DNA of 64,000 nt, from NCBI GenBank assembly GCA_944739405.2, contig OX123182.2:91752051-91816050 (forward strand), read 5' to 3'. Under the pieces are notes generated by a model. That model did not search any database. It was given only the letters and a program-made list of their open reading frames with translations, and was not told the DNA's origin. The position numbers and the translations under genes are program-made. The first letter of the stretch is position 1. Each line of letters starts with the position of its first letter. This document shows, piece by piece, positions 37,501 through 45,056 of this stretch. The stretch is from Euclidia mi (taxonomy: Eukaryota > Arthropoda > Insecta > Lepidoptera > Erebidae).

Positions 37501-39169
37501 ATTTAAATTATAATAATAAAACGTTTTGATACTAAAAAGGCAAATTGCAATACTAGGGTGTGTGTCCAATTTAAAAGAAATATGCCCAAAAACGTAGTCA
37601 GAAGTGCGTTACACCTACAGTAATTTTGCCAATTGTTATAATTATGTTTTAATTCTAAAAAAGCGGTGTTAAAATGTCTGCAAGTATATTATTCAATCCT
37701 GGTTATTCTTGAAGGTGGAAGTGACAACATACAAGCGTCTGCGGGGCATAATCCTGCGTTCTCAGCTGATCGTGCTGCTTCAGAACAAGATATACAATGA
37801 GAACGCGAACACCACGTGGTCCAACTTCAACGTCGACATGAACATGTTCCGCAGGGAATACCCCCGCTACCCTTCTATTGATGAGGTAACTCTGACACTA
37901 CTGGTTGCTTTTAATTAAGAGAGAGTTTTGCTAATGTCAATAGGATTTCCAGTAAATATTGTTTTTTCTTAATTAAAAAAGAACCGCTTCTTTATAGTGC
38001 TTTTGTAATACTTCAAAGTTCAATGCGCACTGGTGCTAGCGCTTATGAGACTTATGCGCTCGTGCCGTGCTTCGGCGGGTACCTAAAAACGGTGGTCCCG
38101 GTTCTAATCTCAACACAAGAATCGTTAGGCAATGTCAAAGCCCTTCGGGCAACCCATAAACTCTAACTCCAGTATTGGCTACACACTCACACGAAATGAA
38201 TGTAAGTATATTATGTAATGTGTACAACAGCTCGAGATCTCGGAGTGGGAGAAGACATGCACGGTGGACCTGCGTCCGTTCATGAACCCGTCCCCGTACA
38301 CGTTGCCGCACCGCGCGTCGCTCCCGCGCCTGTTCCGCCTGTTCCGCGCGCTCGGCCTGCGGCACCTGCCCATCGTCAATGATGTTAATGAGGTAACAAA
38401 CACTACATCACCATATTATCTCTCCTACAAAATCTGGTGAAATGCCAACAATAATAATCTTCCTCCTAGCATTATACCAGTTAGAACTCGAGGTCCGCTT
38501 TCTGTTCTAACCAGATTTGACTAATTATTAGCTTTTCCACAGAGTGACTGCCGTCTGACCTCCGAAACCCTAAGCGATGCCAGTTACTGACTCCACGTAA
38601 CGACTTTCAAAGATCTTCATGCTCTCCGGGGCACGACACAAGCGATAATTAACAATTCAGAAAGTCAGTGATGCGTGACGTGGATTCGGACCTGATACCT
38701 TCTGCGTGGCAGTCTATTGGTATATCCGCTAGGCTATCTCTGCCCAAAGTCCATAGACAGTACACTAACTCTTCAAATAAAATAACTCTGATTTGACCAA
38801 GGTATATCTGTATCACTTTGGGTTGCGTAGGCCAGAAGGCAACTTTGTTGTTCTATGGACAAGGTAGTCTGTAAATCTTCTTAGATCACAAGCAGGTCTT
38901 TGGCGTAACAGTGAAAACATTTTGATGGCAACTGCGATAACAAGTCTAGAATTTAGGAGCATTGTCCTTCCCTCAGGTTCAGCTGCTGCCTAAAATATCT
39001 TTTAGCAGCTGTCATATGTGTCATAAAAGTAATTTATGTATTTACTAAACAGTTTTATTTTCACCAGGTGGTTGGCATGGTTACCAGAAAAGATATAGCC
39101 AGGTACCGTGTATGGCGTCATCGGGGGCACATGGGAATGGAAGAATTAATACTCTCTACAGAAATTTAA
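7568..39169 (+). CDS. ClC-b: H+/Cl- exchange transporter, ClC-7 type (complete, 15 exons, 800 aa)
   Basis: Coding exons: 7568-7717, 7914-8018, 8708-8906, 9484-9593, 11795-11938, 12705-12882, 24933-25082, 25695-25836, 27210-27348, 30768-31031, 35791-35967, 37006-37215, 37715-37885, 38231-38392, 39068-39169. All have GT/AG borders and the phases close to 2403 nt. The product should exchange chloride for protons in late endosome/lysosome membranes. Evidence is the ClC selectivity motifs GSGIP and GKEGP (gating glutamate), the proton-pathway stretch VLFSLEEG, the core SGLFIPNLLTGAAWGR, and two C-terminal CBS domains (ASEVMSHPVF...FPVVDP and RPFMNPSPYT...VVGMVTRKDIARYR). Order and length match vertebrate CLC-7 (about 805 aa). 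The ATG at 7568 follows a short upstream ATG-TTT-TAA at 7557. The sixth intron is 12 kb and transposon-filled. Ostm1, the usual beta subunit, is not in the window. Confidence 0.95.
8057..8433. mobile_element. hAT-like non-autonomous element
   Basis: It begins CAGGGC and ends GCCCTG, flanked by the 8-bp duplication AACTCATG (8049-8056 and 8434-8441). Imperfect terminal repeats and an 8-bp duplication are typical of hAT. GC-rich, no transposase. It lies in ClC-7 intron 2. Confidence 0.8.
8907..9483 (+). other. ClC-7 intron 3, no recognisable feature
   Basis: AT-rich intron sequence. No repeat boundaries or coding signal seen. Confidence 0.5.
9740..11409 (+). mobile_element. RTE-type LINE, 5'-truncated and disabled
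   Basis: Reverse-transcriptase motifs run in order: APGDDGIT, then PISLLSHVYKLF, QAGFRKGTVDHI, LDYDKAFDSI, RQGDVISPKLF and FADDIVVMAE. The C-terminal GHIARR...GRPPTRWTDDL domain and a TGATGATGATGA tail follow, as in lepidopteran RTE elements. An 11-bp duplication, AGGAAGATTCA (9729-9739 and 11410-11420), marks the insertion exactly. The reading frame is broken by a shift between 10087 and 10172, an in-frame TGA at 10627 just before FADD, and another shift near 10870. The endonuclease half is missing. It sits in sense orientation in ClC-7 intron 4 and should be inert. Confidence 0.9.
12240..12555 (+). repeat. Decayed RTE/SINE 3' tail
   Basis: The strings 'ggccagcgtggtggactta' and 'cctagcagtgggatgatga' are typical of the 3' end shared by lepidopteran RTEs and their SINEs. 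Here they are eroded. It lies in ClC-7 intron 5. Confidence 0.5.
14702..14779 (+). ncRNA. Candidate hairpin RNA (pre-miRNA-like)
   Basis: Arms 14702-14736 and 14745-14779 are 35 nt each and pair perfectly except for three single mismatches, around an 8-nt loop (tgaagttt). The stem extends about three more pairs outward using one G-U pair. Size and single-nucleotide bulges suit an insect pre-miRNA in a sense intron. A very short foldback MITE is the main alternative, but I see no target duplication. No known miRNA seed is claimed. Confidence 0.35.
15371..15450 (+). pseudogene. THAP-domain first exon remnant
   Basis: From ATG at 15371 the frame reads MPYCAVSNCKN, then hits two stops, then reads KGGISYH before a GTAAGT donor at 15451. 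The MPxC...C...ISYH pattern matches the start of a THAP C2CH zinc domain. It has exactly the same length (80 nt) and phase as the exon at 55306-55385. The in-frame stops make it non-functional. Confidence 0.6.
15840..17301 (-). mobile_element. Helitron H1 with minisatellite array
   Basis: Minus-strand 5' terminus A|TCTATACTAAT at 17301, followed by the (gttt)n tract, 'gcgctaatctcaggaact' and 'tatagcctatag'. These are the same blocks found in H2 and H3. Behind them lies an array of degenerate units containing CCGCCATCTT and 'gatcacgaaatagatg'. The 3' terminus (CTAG with 'ctgacc') seen in H2 was not found, so the left boundary is approximate. It is nested in the P-like element. Confidence 0.65.
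15862..16310 (+). repeat. 99-bp tandem repeat, about 4.5 units
   Basis: 'cacgaaaatgacatctatt' recurs at 15862, 15961, 16060, 16159 and 16258, exactly 99 bp apart. Each unit carries a 'caagatggcgg' motif or variant. Because 99 is divisible by three the array stays open in one frame (168 codons), but the product is pure repeat. Near 16300 the array flips to the opposite orientation. Confidence 0.85.
18476..20390 (-). mobile_element. Jockey/CR1-type LINE, 5'-truncated, degenerate
   Basis: The minus-strand ORF 20358-19066 encodes a reverse transcriptase. It has KRSVGPDGIPP, DYRPIAVLSATAKVFE, QHGFRPGRGTTGNLL, TYLDFRKAFDTVDHDVL, SGVNQGSNLGPLLF and the catalytic LVADDLKL. A second ORF (19016-18594) carries the C-terminal IQNKFIRFMY region. 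They are separated by a TAG and a frameshift near 19020-19070. The 3' end is an A-rich (AATAAATA)n tail at about 18478-18520. The endonuclease is missing. The catalytic box reads VADD where YADD/FADD is usual. Antisense in ClC-7 intron 6. No target duplication recognised. Confidence 0.85.
21896..22868 (+). repeat. Lepidopteran tandem repeat (about 315-bp units), left part
   Basis: After 'tagggtttcgtatc' and the 'tgtccgtccgtctgtc' block, three units begin near 21995, 22310 and 22635. Each contains 'caaatactcaagt', 'cctacagggtacttc' and 'cagaatcttgaaatttg'-like strings. The remainder continues at 24476-24775, ending 'gagtccgagtcgcacttgg'. The Helitron H2 split a single copy of this common lepidopteran repeat. 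Confidence 0.65.
22869..24475 (-). mobile_element. Helitron H2, complete, with YY1-like minisatellite array
   Basis: On the minus strand it starts A|TCTATACTAATATAATT at 24475 and ends GGTCAGCTAG|T at 22869. This gives the AT-target, TC...CTAG structure of a Helitron with no duplication. The interior (about 23040-24020) is an array of roughly 90-120-bp units with 15 CCGCCATCTT-type motifs by eye. The units carry 'gatcacgaaatagatg' and 'cggagacgatacccatat'. No Rep/helicase gene, so non-autonomous. Confidence 0.8.
24476..24775 (+). repeat. Lepidopteran repeat, right part after Helitron H2
   Basis: Resumes 'ggaaaaattgcgaaagcc' as in the units at 22245 and 22550. It ends with 'tacggaacc' and 'cgcacttggccggctttttt', the usual end of this family. 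Confidence 0.6.
25925..26168 (+). repeat. SINE with RTE-like tail
   Basis: It starts 'ccgtgtggtgacggatta' and carries 'ccatgggtgtcgtaagag' and 'ttggccagcgtggtacag'. It ends 'gtccagcagtggactgat' and TGATGATGATGA. The same family is split by an insertion at 48436/50341 and found reversed at 44125-44225. It lies in ClC-7 intron 8. Confidence 0.7.
26490..26750 (-). repeat. tRNA-derived SINE (minus strand)
   Basis: On the minus strand a tRNA-like head 'gcggtagcccagtggtgta' and B box 'gggttcgatcc' lead into a body with 'gggcgagcctattgcc' complement and 'ggtaggcagagctg'. No acceptor stem fits a real tRNA. Confidence 0.65.
26812..27175 (+). repeat. tRNA-derived SINE (plus strand)
   Basis: Head 'gcagcgatagcctagtgga' with a degenerate B box, body with 'cttgccccgtgcctcgg', and a 'gatggtgatgat' tail. 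It ends just upstream of the ClC-7 exon at 27210. Confidence 0.65.
27924..30210. mobile_element. 2.3-kb TIR element, non-coding, TA-flanked
   Basis: Termini CAGGGTGGCGCTTGCA and its complement TGCAAGCGCCACCCTG are perfect inverted repeats. TA lies on both sides (27922-27923, 30211-30212). No transposase-like ORF. The interior holds a GC-rich segment (about 28060-28580), a tandem duplication of about 105 bp (28806-28995) and a second partial duplication with 'tagaattactgaa' (about 29767 and 29930). It lies in ClC-7 intron 9. Superfamily uncertain, probably Tc1/mariner-related. Confidence 0.55.
31211..31648 (-). repeat. 3' LTR
   Basis: 438 bp. Pairs with 33863-34306. About the last 260 bp on the plus strand ('cacttccgaattacttctc' onward) are almost identical between the two. 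The first ~180 bp differ considerably. Confidence 0.9.
31660..32467 (-). pseudogene. pol remnants: integrase N- and C-terminal pieces
   Basis: The frame 32467-32066 holds a segment resembling the integrase N-terminal region (GVLCRKWENA...LQMVVPK). The overlapping frame 32178-31660 holds the integrase C-terminal region (RDWDKHIQPFLLSYRSAVHETTG...GPYRIITRMNDVTYRI...VHVDRLARY). The catalytic DDE core between them is missing, and the join occurs near 32190 with a frame change. Non-functional; it marks the second of two internal deletions in the element. Confidence 0.75.
32400..33836 (-). CDS. Gag polyprotein of the LTR element, fused to an RNase H tail scrap
   Basis: 478 codons from ATG at 33836. 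Residues about 65-160 are an Arg/Glu/Gln-rich coiled coil built of repeats such as ARRQEEHARRLEEQ. A capsid-like region follows (FKVPPFDGSSSWSAYK...ALEARYGDAHLEHVYRAQLK...LQQWALEVERLVRKAY). Then comes one CCHC knuckle (CYNCGERGHIRLSC). Soon after the knuckle the frame changes into ADALTRRPYPDQCKHC, a motif that normally closes the RNase H region of Gypsy pol. Everything between has therefore been deleted. The ORF is still open, so a gag product could be made; whether it is transcribed is unknown. Confidence 0.8.
   Translation of the reverse strand: MPVMPRVETDGVRTRNQRQQDLDQRRFGDVPSPSSGGLGDSAAAVEPASAHSVAVPDIAALMAFMQELARRQEEHARRMEEQRQRDKEEQARRQEEQDRRQEEQARRQEEHARRLEEQLQRDKEEHARRLEEQLVLMKDLSATVGKDLKAVKEELQQHEARISDVEMLVHDKLETRVASIEKRVHDHHETCVAEVEKKLRGLEVIPAAVAPSPRGFKVPPFDGSSSWSAYKIQFEAVMRSNGWTKEQALTALTLGLRDQALTVLEALGQDVTYEKLLEALEARYGDAHLEHVYRAQLKDRTQRTGETLQQWALEVERLVRKAYQSSPALIDGNLVQAFTDGIRDLEVRAAVRLGHFKSLKAALSYALELEAARHEDRTYRIREVVSSPRCYNCGERGHIRLSCPKRKRHVGTLSPPKGSPDVPVWRREPRSADALTRRPYPDQCKHCKTGSKAGSASEDVKDGSKRRMERSFAECSAR
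33863..34306 (-). repeat. 5' LTR
   Basis: 444 bp. On the minus strand it is followed by a primer-binding-site-like segment and then the gag ATG at 33836. Confidence 0.9.
34326..35320. other. GC-rich repeat-like block of unknown class
   Basis: A GC-rich stretch in ClC-7 intron 10, interrupted by a TAA-flanked MITE (34641-34945). Codon content and lack of long ORFs argue against a gene. The composition resembles LINE 5' untranslated sequence, but no diagnostic motif was recognised. Confidence 0.35.
34641..34945. mobile_element. Harbinger-like MITE with TAA duplication
   Basis: Ends GGGCGCTTTCAGATTAGCGT and the complement of ACGCTTATCTGAAACCGCTC are imperfect inverted repeats. TAA is duplicated at 34638-34640 and 34946-34948. 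A 3-bp TAA/TTA duplication is typical of PIF/Harbinger. 305 bp, non-coding. Confidence 0.7.
36010..36240. repeat. Large imperfect palindrome with a CRE-like site
   Basis: 'aagatatagctcattaaag' near 36070 and its complement near 36150-36175 anchor arms of about 75-90 nt around 'cgtgctgcattttttcgcac'. TGACGTCA occurs at 36132-36139. Probably a decayed foldback MITE in ClC-7 intron 11; no clear target duplication. Confidence 0.45.
38490..38890. repeat. SINE mosaic: inverted head next to plus-strand tail
   Basis: 38490-38750 is a minus-strand copy of the SINE at 26812, with its tRNA-like head complement 'gctaggctatctctgcc' near 38730. 38751-38890 resembles the plus-strand 3' part of the same family ('ctttgggttgcgtaggccag'). 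Intronic in ClC-7. Confidence 0.5.
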
Positions 39170-39884
39170 GAACCAAAGCAGGCGACGGACACGATTGAGC
39201 TGGAGAGCATATCGTATGGCGCTCGAAAAATGCCACGGACCATTTCCGGTACTTACAAAGCTTACACAATGTTTAATGCATAGCGGACATTGTTATAAAA
39301 TACCTAAGAATGTCCATTGAGACCACAGATAAACATGAATAAAAATTGAATTAGGCCAGATTGAGGCTATGAATGTCACATATCAAAAGGAACAATTGTC
39401 AAAAAAAATGCCTTGTTGACAATGATGTTACAAAAGTAAAAAGAAGTAGATACGTTATAGGCGTACAAAAAGCAGGACGCTAAACATAAGCCAATTGGCA
39501 AGTCTGACATATGTGTGTGTGAAGTCGCGAGCCGGCGTCAAAGTGAAAGTGACACATCTTGTCAACCGAAAATAAAATAAAATATGGAGTTATCTATGTG
39601 TGTATTAGTGTACCGTTTCTACTGATTGATTACTATGTAGGTAACGTATCTACCTCTTTCTTGTAATATCGTTGCTCGTTGATGTCATCTGGCAACTCTA
39701 CAAAAGTTTGACTTTTATCTTTGAACATTAACCTTTATTTGAGACACATGACATACTAAATTCCAATATCATCATCCACCTTTTTGCAGTTCATTCTGGA
39801 GGTAGGTCTCTTCTAATTCGTGTCACAATAATACAGGGAGTCAATAGGAGGATTTGAGCTTATATACCGTGCCAGCTAGACAGT

Positions 39885-40205
39885 TTTTTTTTTATAGTAA
39901 TAGGCAGCAAACGAGCAGACGGATTGCCTGATAGTAAGCAATTACCGCCAGCAACACCACAGGAGTCACAAGTGCGTTGCCGCCCCTTTGGGTTGGGAAA
40001 AGGGATAGGATGAGGAGTGGGATGAGGGAGAAGGAATAGGGGATAGGGCTTGCGGCACTCTCACTCACCGAATGAAACGCAACAGTTTAGGTATTGTTAC
40101 TTTATGTCGATTTTCTGTGAGGGGGTAGTACTTCCCCGGCCGAGCCGGCCCATTCATGCTGAAATCAGCAAGGCTCTACTACCTGGAGAAGTTTGATGAT
40201 GATAT
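39885..40205 (+). repeat. Common lepidopteran SINE-like repeat
   Basis: Recognised from 'ggcagcaaacgagcagacgg', 'gcctgatagtaagcaattac' and 'ttgccgcccctttgggttgg', a dispersed repeat very frequent in moth and butterfly genes. Confidence 0.6.
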
Positions 40206-41010
40206 AAAGGTTGATACTGTTTTCTGTCTCTTTACAAAGGTATTAGGTATTTTTATCCATCACTACACTATAATATATTATCTTTAATTCTAAATGTTAC
40301 TAGTTAAGACTGTTTGAGACACCTAGCAATGTTCTTATGACTGTATTTGTGGTTAAGATGGATTCAAGAAGGGAAGTTCAATTAGCATTTTCATATTGGT
40401 ATGTAATGCATAGTTTAGTCCGCCGCCTGCCTTAGGCCTAAATATCTCATAGTATAATTAAGTTAAATGTCTAGATATTGTCCAATCAATGACAAATAGC
40501 ATAATTATTGTTTTTATGATTTTTAACATTTTATCAGGCCTGGAGCCAAATCCCGATTAGTTAATTTCTTATGATTTTATGTATTGAAAAGCCAAATAGT
40601 CTCAGTATATTTTAGTCACTACATTTTTTAGTATAAGGATTTTCATGACTCATTTAGTTATTATGGCAAGTTTTATTATTATGAAGTATTTATGTGTAGT
40701 TATTTTTTTTACTAATTTATACAATTCGCAACATGTAGGTATTGTGTAGCTTTATCAGAAAATAATATATTCCAAATAGTACATATTAATATAAATGTTG
40801 TTACACTTGTGTTTGTAGTGATTGAAAATAATGTTTCACCAAAGTCTCATTATCTTTATGTACAATTGAACATCGAAAGAAATAAAAATTGTCTATTAAA
40901 CTTATTGAAGTACACTGTGGCTCTTAGGCATAGTGTATTCAGTGCTGTAAAAATATTATATATGTAAAGGCTTGCGCAGATGATTTAATATTGTCAAAAA
41001 TTATGTTGTA

Positions 41011-41213
41011 CTACTCGACCAAGCCAACTAGACGAATGTCAACGTGATAAAATTCAACATAATTCAACAATTATAATCCAGAAATTATTTATCGTAACGT
41101 GCGAACGCGGTGTGTGAACGTACAATGCGCCTGCAATCGGTACTAGGAATTTCTGGATTATAATTGTTGAATTTTGTCACGTTGACATTCGTCTAGTTGG
41201 CTTGGTCGACTAG
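41011..41213. mobile_element. TA-flanked MITE with long inverted repeats, copy 2
   Basis: Same family as 2788-3000, with TA at 41009-41010 and 41214-41215. The unique centre is in the opposite orientation to that of copy 1 ('acaatgcgcctgcaatcgg'). Confidence 0.8.
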
Positions 41214-41640
41214 TACATGCAATTATAAGTTATCTGAATCAAAATACATACACATTGTTTTGTACAAGCCCTAAGTGGGCAAGTTGCATTATTAGATTTA
41301 TTGGCATTATTAGAATTCAACCATAATATTTCAACCACATTAGATCAAACAAAAATGTAAAAATAAAAAAATTTAGAAATTATGAATGATCAATATTTGG
41401 CCTTATGAATAACATTGTGAGAATTGTTGCTATTGCACAGGCATTTTGGCACGTTTTTCTATTCTTGATAGAAAGTGTAATGTCATGTTCTTCTAGCAAT
41501 TGATGTGATATTTTATTTTTAAGATTTATACAATTTGTATTTAAGATATGCATGTAAATCTTGAAATTATGAAAATGTTATGATTATTGTTTATATGACA
41601 CTATTGTGATAATTGTGGTACTCTAAGAATTTGTGTTTTC

Positions 41641-41646
41641 AATAAA
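41641..41646 (+). terminator. Distal poly(A) signal of ClC-7
   Basis: AATAAA in 'ttttcaataaaatatg', about 2.5 kb after the ClC-7 stop. It lies 24 bases from the oppositely oriented signal at 41670-41675. Confidence 0.45.
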
Positions 41647-41669
41647 ATATGTTGTAAAGAAACATTAAT

Positions 41670-41675
41670 TTTATT
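41670..41675 (-). terminator. Poly(A) signal of the micropeptide gene
   Basis: AATAAA on the minus strand (TTTATT on plus), 141 bases after the micropeptide stop at 41816. Confidence 0.45.
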
Positions 41676-41815
41676 AATACTTTTAATTTACACTGAGTCT
41701 TACTTGGTCTTCTAGTTAACATAAGATTATCTTATAAATAAGTTCTTCCTTCTTCCATCATAATACTAACAGTCTTCAAATATTTTTGGCATAATTCAGG
41801 GCTCTGAATACTTCC

Positions 41816-41923
41816 TTAGTTGTTTTCAAACAACTCCCATCCAATACCAGCCCATAAATTGAAAAATAAAAGGACTGGTAATATTACTAATATCAACAGC
41901 AAATAGTTTACAAACTCATCCAT
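41816..41923 (-). CDS. Putative 35-residue single-pass membrane micropeptide
   Basis: A short minus-strand ORF starts at ATG 41923 in a strong Kozak context (ataaccATGG) and ends TAA at 41816-41818. The peptide begins MDEFVNY and has one hydrophobic helix (LLLILVILPVLLFFNLW). It ends AGIGWELFENN: acidic N-terminus, Pro in mid-helix, Trp residues at the membrane edge, acidic C-terminus. A minus-strand AATAAA follows at 41675-41670. The gene is tail-to-tail with ClC-7 and, apart from its own start region, lies in unique sequence with no repeat signature. A small ER, Golgi or mitochondrial membrane peptide is the natural reading. I do not recognise a named family. A spliced 5' UTR exon upstream is possible. 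Confidence 0.55.
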   Translation of the reverse strand: MDEFVNYLLLILVILPVLLFFNLWAGIGWELFENN

Positions 41924-42424
41924 GGTTATGTTTATTATATTCAACAATTTATAATTTCACAGACTTATTTTAAAATATTATCTTTTCAAGTAAGTCATCA
42001 ACATAACCTCAAATTAACTTTTGACAGTGACAAGTGACACATCACACATGACAACTGAATATGACATTAGATTATCAATTTATGGTCGAGGACGAGCAAA
42101 GAGATTGGATGAACGAGCACGGCGAGACAAAGAAATATAACCTTATTAAACGTAGTCCAACCTCTCTGATAAGGTTATATTTTTTGGGGTCCAAGTGCGA
42201 GATCCCTTTTTAGAGATCTCGCAAAGAGACTGATCGACGCATCGGGTGACCAGAGGGCTGGCACGTATTTGGCACAAAAAATTAGTATTGCCACAGTCTA
42301 ATAATCCATACAGTCGTTCGACGAACGCGTCTAGACGGGTCAATCGTGCGGGGGCCAAGAGGTGAGACGCGGGAAGAGCGGTGCCTAGTTACCTACGTAT
42401 ATTGCCTTAGTTCGTAACTAGGTA

Positions 42425-43776
42425 CAGTCAGCATCAAAAGTCGATGACCACATTCAGATTTTCAAAATCAATGAACATTTTATCACCCATAAATCGCTCA
42501 ACAAGAAGGGCGCCAGTATTGAATGAACATCATTAAAGTTCAAAACTAACTGAACACTACTTGTCAAAGGTCACTGAACACCATTTTGTCAAAAATTGCT
42601 GATCGTTATAATATCCGAAAATATTTAGAATCATCAGTTTGAATTTATACCATCAACGTTATTATAGATTTTTTAGTTCGATTGAATTGTAACCTTATTA
42701 GTAAAGTAATAAGACTTATTTTCAAAAATCACGTAGATTCCGTTCAAATTCATACCGTCGACTTAGTTTATGATTTTTATACTTACGATTGATTTAGAAC
42801 CCAATCCGAGGGTCTAGTACGAAATTTACACGGTGATGATAGGCTAGTCGACGGGAAGAATTTTCATACATTTCGTTAATGCACCCTATATCGATCGCTA
42901 CTAATATAATAATAAGGGCCGATAAAGGCGCTTTTAGAAAATCTATGGAAATAGGGTTGTTTCCAACTAGTCAAATCAAGCACTTTTAATTAAATTTCAA
43001 AAACGACCTTTGTCAAGGGTTTTGTATGAAATATGATATAGTGACGTCATAGTCTTTTGCTGTCAAGTAGAATACTTATTATCAATAATTTGACGATAAA
43101 AAATGTTAAATTAAGTTTAAACATTAATTGATGAATGAAACTACTATTATTGTGACATGTTTCACTACATAAAAATACTTGTATAATTTATTTCACATGC
43201 AGGAAACTTCCGTGACGATCGCGTGCAAAAGTCGTGGTTTGTTTGAAAAACAAACTCTTGGTAGACCCCCTATATACATATAAGACTCATTTTTAAAATT
43301 CCCACAAATTCTGTTTTAATTCAATTCTTTGTAAAACTGTTTACCCTTGAATGTAAAATAATATTTCTACTTAATTATCACTTTGTATCGAATGTAAACC
43401 ATTGCAGTTGCAATTATTTATCATCTATAAAATATTGTATTAGCTTAAAAGACTATAGTATTATATAAAATTATTTATTTCAAAATACTTTTATAATAAT
43501 ATAATTAATCACATTAGTTTATCAAATGTAACGACCTCCTTTATTTAGTTCTCGGACGTCACTGGCCGTACTGGGCCGAATGACTGGTGACGTGGTGTTA
43601 TGCCTATTTTACCATAACTTTGTTTAGCGACTTTTGAAAAGTCATGGTCACCTATTTATGCCCTTTTAAGATAATCATTCATTTCTGGCGCTTGTCATGT
43701 TGAGCAATTTAGGTATATTATGGTGTACAGCGATATTGAAAATCTAAATGTGGTCATCAACTTTTGACGCTGACTG
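42425..43776. mobile_element. 1.35-kb Tc1/mariner-like TIR element without transposase
   Basis: Ends CAGTCAGCATCAAAAGTCGA and the complement of the right end (ttttgacgctgactg) match over at least 45 bp with a few substitutions. TA is duplicated at 42423-42424 and 43777-43778. AT-rich interior with no transposase ORF. Confidence 0.75.
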
Positions 43777-43834
43777 TACATGTTTTTGGGGGCTGTCACG
43801 TGCTTGTTTTTTGTTCGTTACTTTTTTACATACA

Positions 43835-44225
43835 TATCGTCACACCTTTTATCCCCGGAGGGGTAGGCAGAGGTGTATTTCTACACCCACTTTTCGCCAG
43901 ATATACTTTAATCCCACGTTATAAGGGGCGAGTCTATTGCCGTACCGGGCACATTTCCAGACTCCGTGCTGCTACTGAGAATTTCGTGACAGAAAAAGCC
44001 AATAACACTGCCCGACCCAGGAATCGAACCCGGGACCGCCCGATCCCACGCGCACATTTATGCCGCGAGACCAACGACAGGCAGTCGTATAGGGTTTGAT
44101 GTCGAGTTTTCTGTCTCTACGCAAAGATGGTATTTGCATCGTGTTATCCCTTAGTCGCCTCTTACGACACCCACGGAAAGATAGGGGGTGGTGACACTTG
44201 TATTCTATGCCATCAACCACACGGC
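43835..44225 (-). repeat. Two SINEs in minus orientation
   Basis: 43835-44100 is a minus-strand tRNA-derived SINE (complement of B box at 'aatcgaacccgggacc'). 44125-44225 is a reversed piece of the RTE-tailed SINE ('ttagtcgcctcttacgacac'). Confidence 0.65.
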
Positions 44226-44467
44226 AAATTTATTTACGTATGAATATTAATTAAGATGGTGCATACGACTTGTGCTGTGAGACATTGAAATTATTTATGC
44301 TGTTTAAAGATATAAATAAATAAGGATTCAAAAAATCTGCGATTTCGTCAATTTACTTATGCCAAAAAAGAAAATTTCATTAATAATAATTATTTTGAAA
44401 TGTATGTACCTATAACCACTTAAAATAATGTGCACGGTCCTACCAATCTACTAACTTTTTATACCTA

Positions 44468-45056
44468 ATTTTCACTCTCGCCTCGCGTCTCGCCTCGCAG
44501 GTCGCGTGTTGTTGCGAGCTAGCGAGTGCCTGTTTACACTCTCGCGATGCGTTGAGCCAGCAACGATGGAAGACGTTGAAGTAATAGCGGCATTAGCTCT
44601 AGCCTTAACAAGTTTTTACCATATAAAAATGAAAAATATTTTTTTTTTACTTTGAACAGAACTCTGCTAGCGGTCTGCACATAACCTCAGAAAAAGTTTC
44701 CCTCGCATCATTTACTTTTTGGGTATTTTTATGCATCTTATGTTTTGGATCCCAAATTATTCGCTCGGCCTGATAGAGTTCCAAGAACTGCAGCGTTTCT
44801 TTTTGGAACCAGTCCATTTTTAATTGAAATCGAAGAACACAACCTGCACGGAAGGGCGGCGTAAACAAACTGAAACGAGAGCGCGACTGTAAACACAACG
44901 CTCGCGTCCCTCGCGAGGCCCTTTGACTCGTGCCTAAAAAACCTCCTCCGACGCGAGCGCCACGAGTGGCGAGGCGAGCTACGAGGCGAGCCACGAGCGA
45001 GCGTTTACACTCTCGCACCTCGTCGCTCGCCTCGCCACTCGCGCGAGAGTGTAAAC
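44468..45056. mobile_element. Harbinger-derived remnant with convergent gene starts
   Basis: Ends 'ttttcactctcgcctcgcg' and '...gcgcgagagtgtaaac' form imperfect inverted repeats. On the plus strand an ORF starts MEDVEVIAALALALTSFY at 44566. On the minus strand MDWFQKETLQFLELYQAER (from about 44819) resembles the start of a MADF domain. Harbinger elements carry a transposase and a separate DNA-binding protein, so two truncated, facing starts suggest a large internal deletion near 44640. The 3-bp target duplication is not clean. Confidence 0.5.

Larger units (their letters stand above)
39170..41646 (+). other. ClC-7 3' UTR and downstream sequence
   Basis: AATAAA candidates occur at 39338, 40881 and 41641. 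The stretch holds a common lepidopteran repeat (39885-40205) and a TA-flanked MITE (41011-41213). Which poly(A) site is used cannot be told. If the last is used, the 3' UTR is about 2.5 kb and includes both repeats. Confidence 0.5.

Noticed and set aside
42146..42358. 70-residue minus-strand ORF
   Set aside because: No domain, no splice support, and it overlaps local hairpins; nothing supports a gene.
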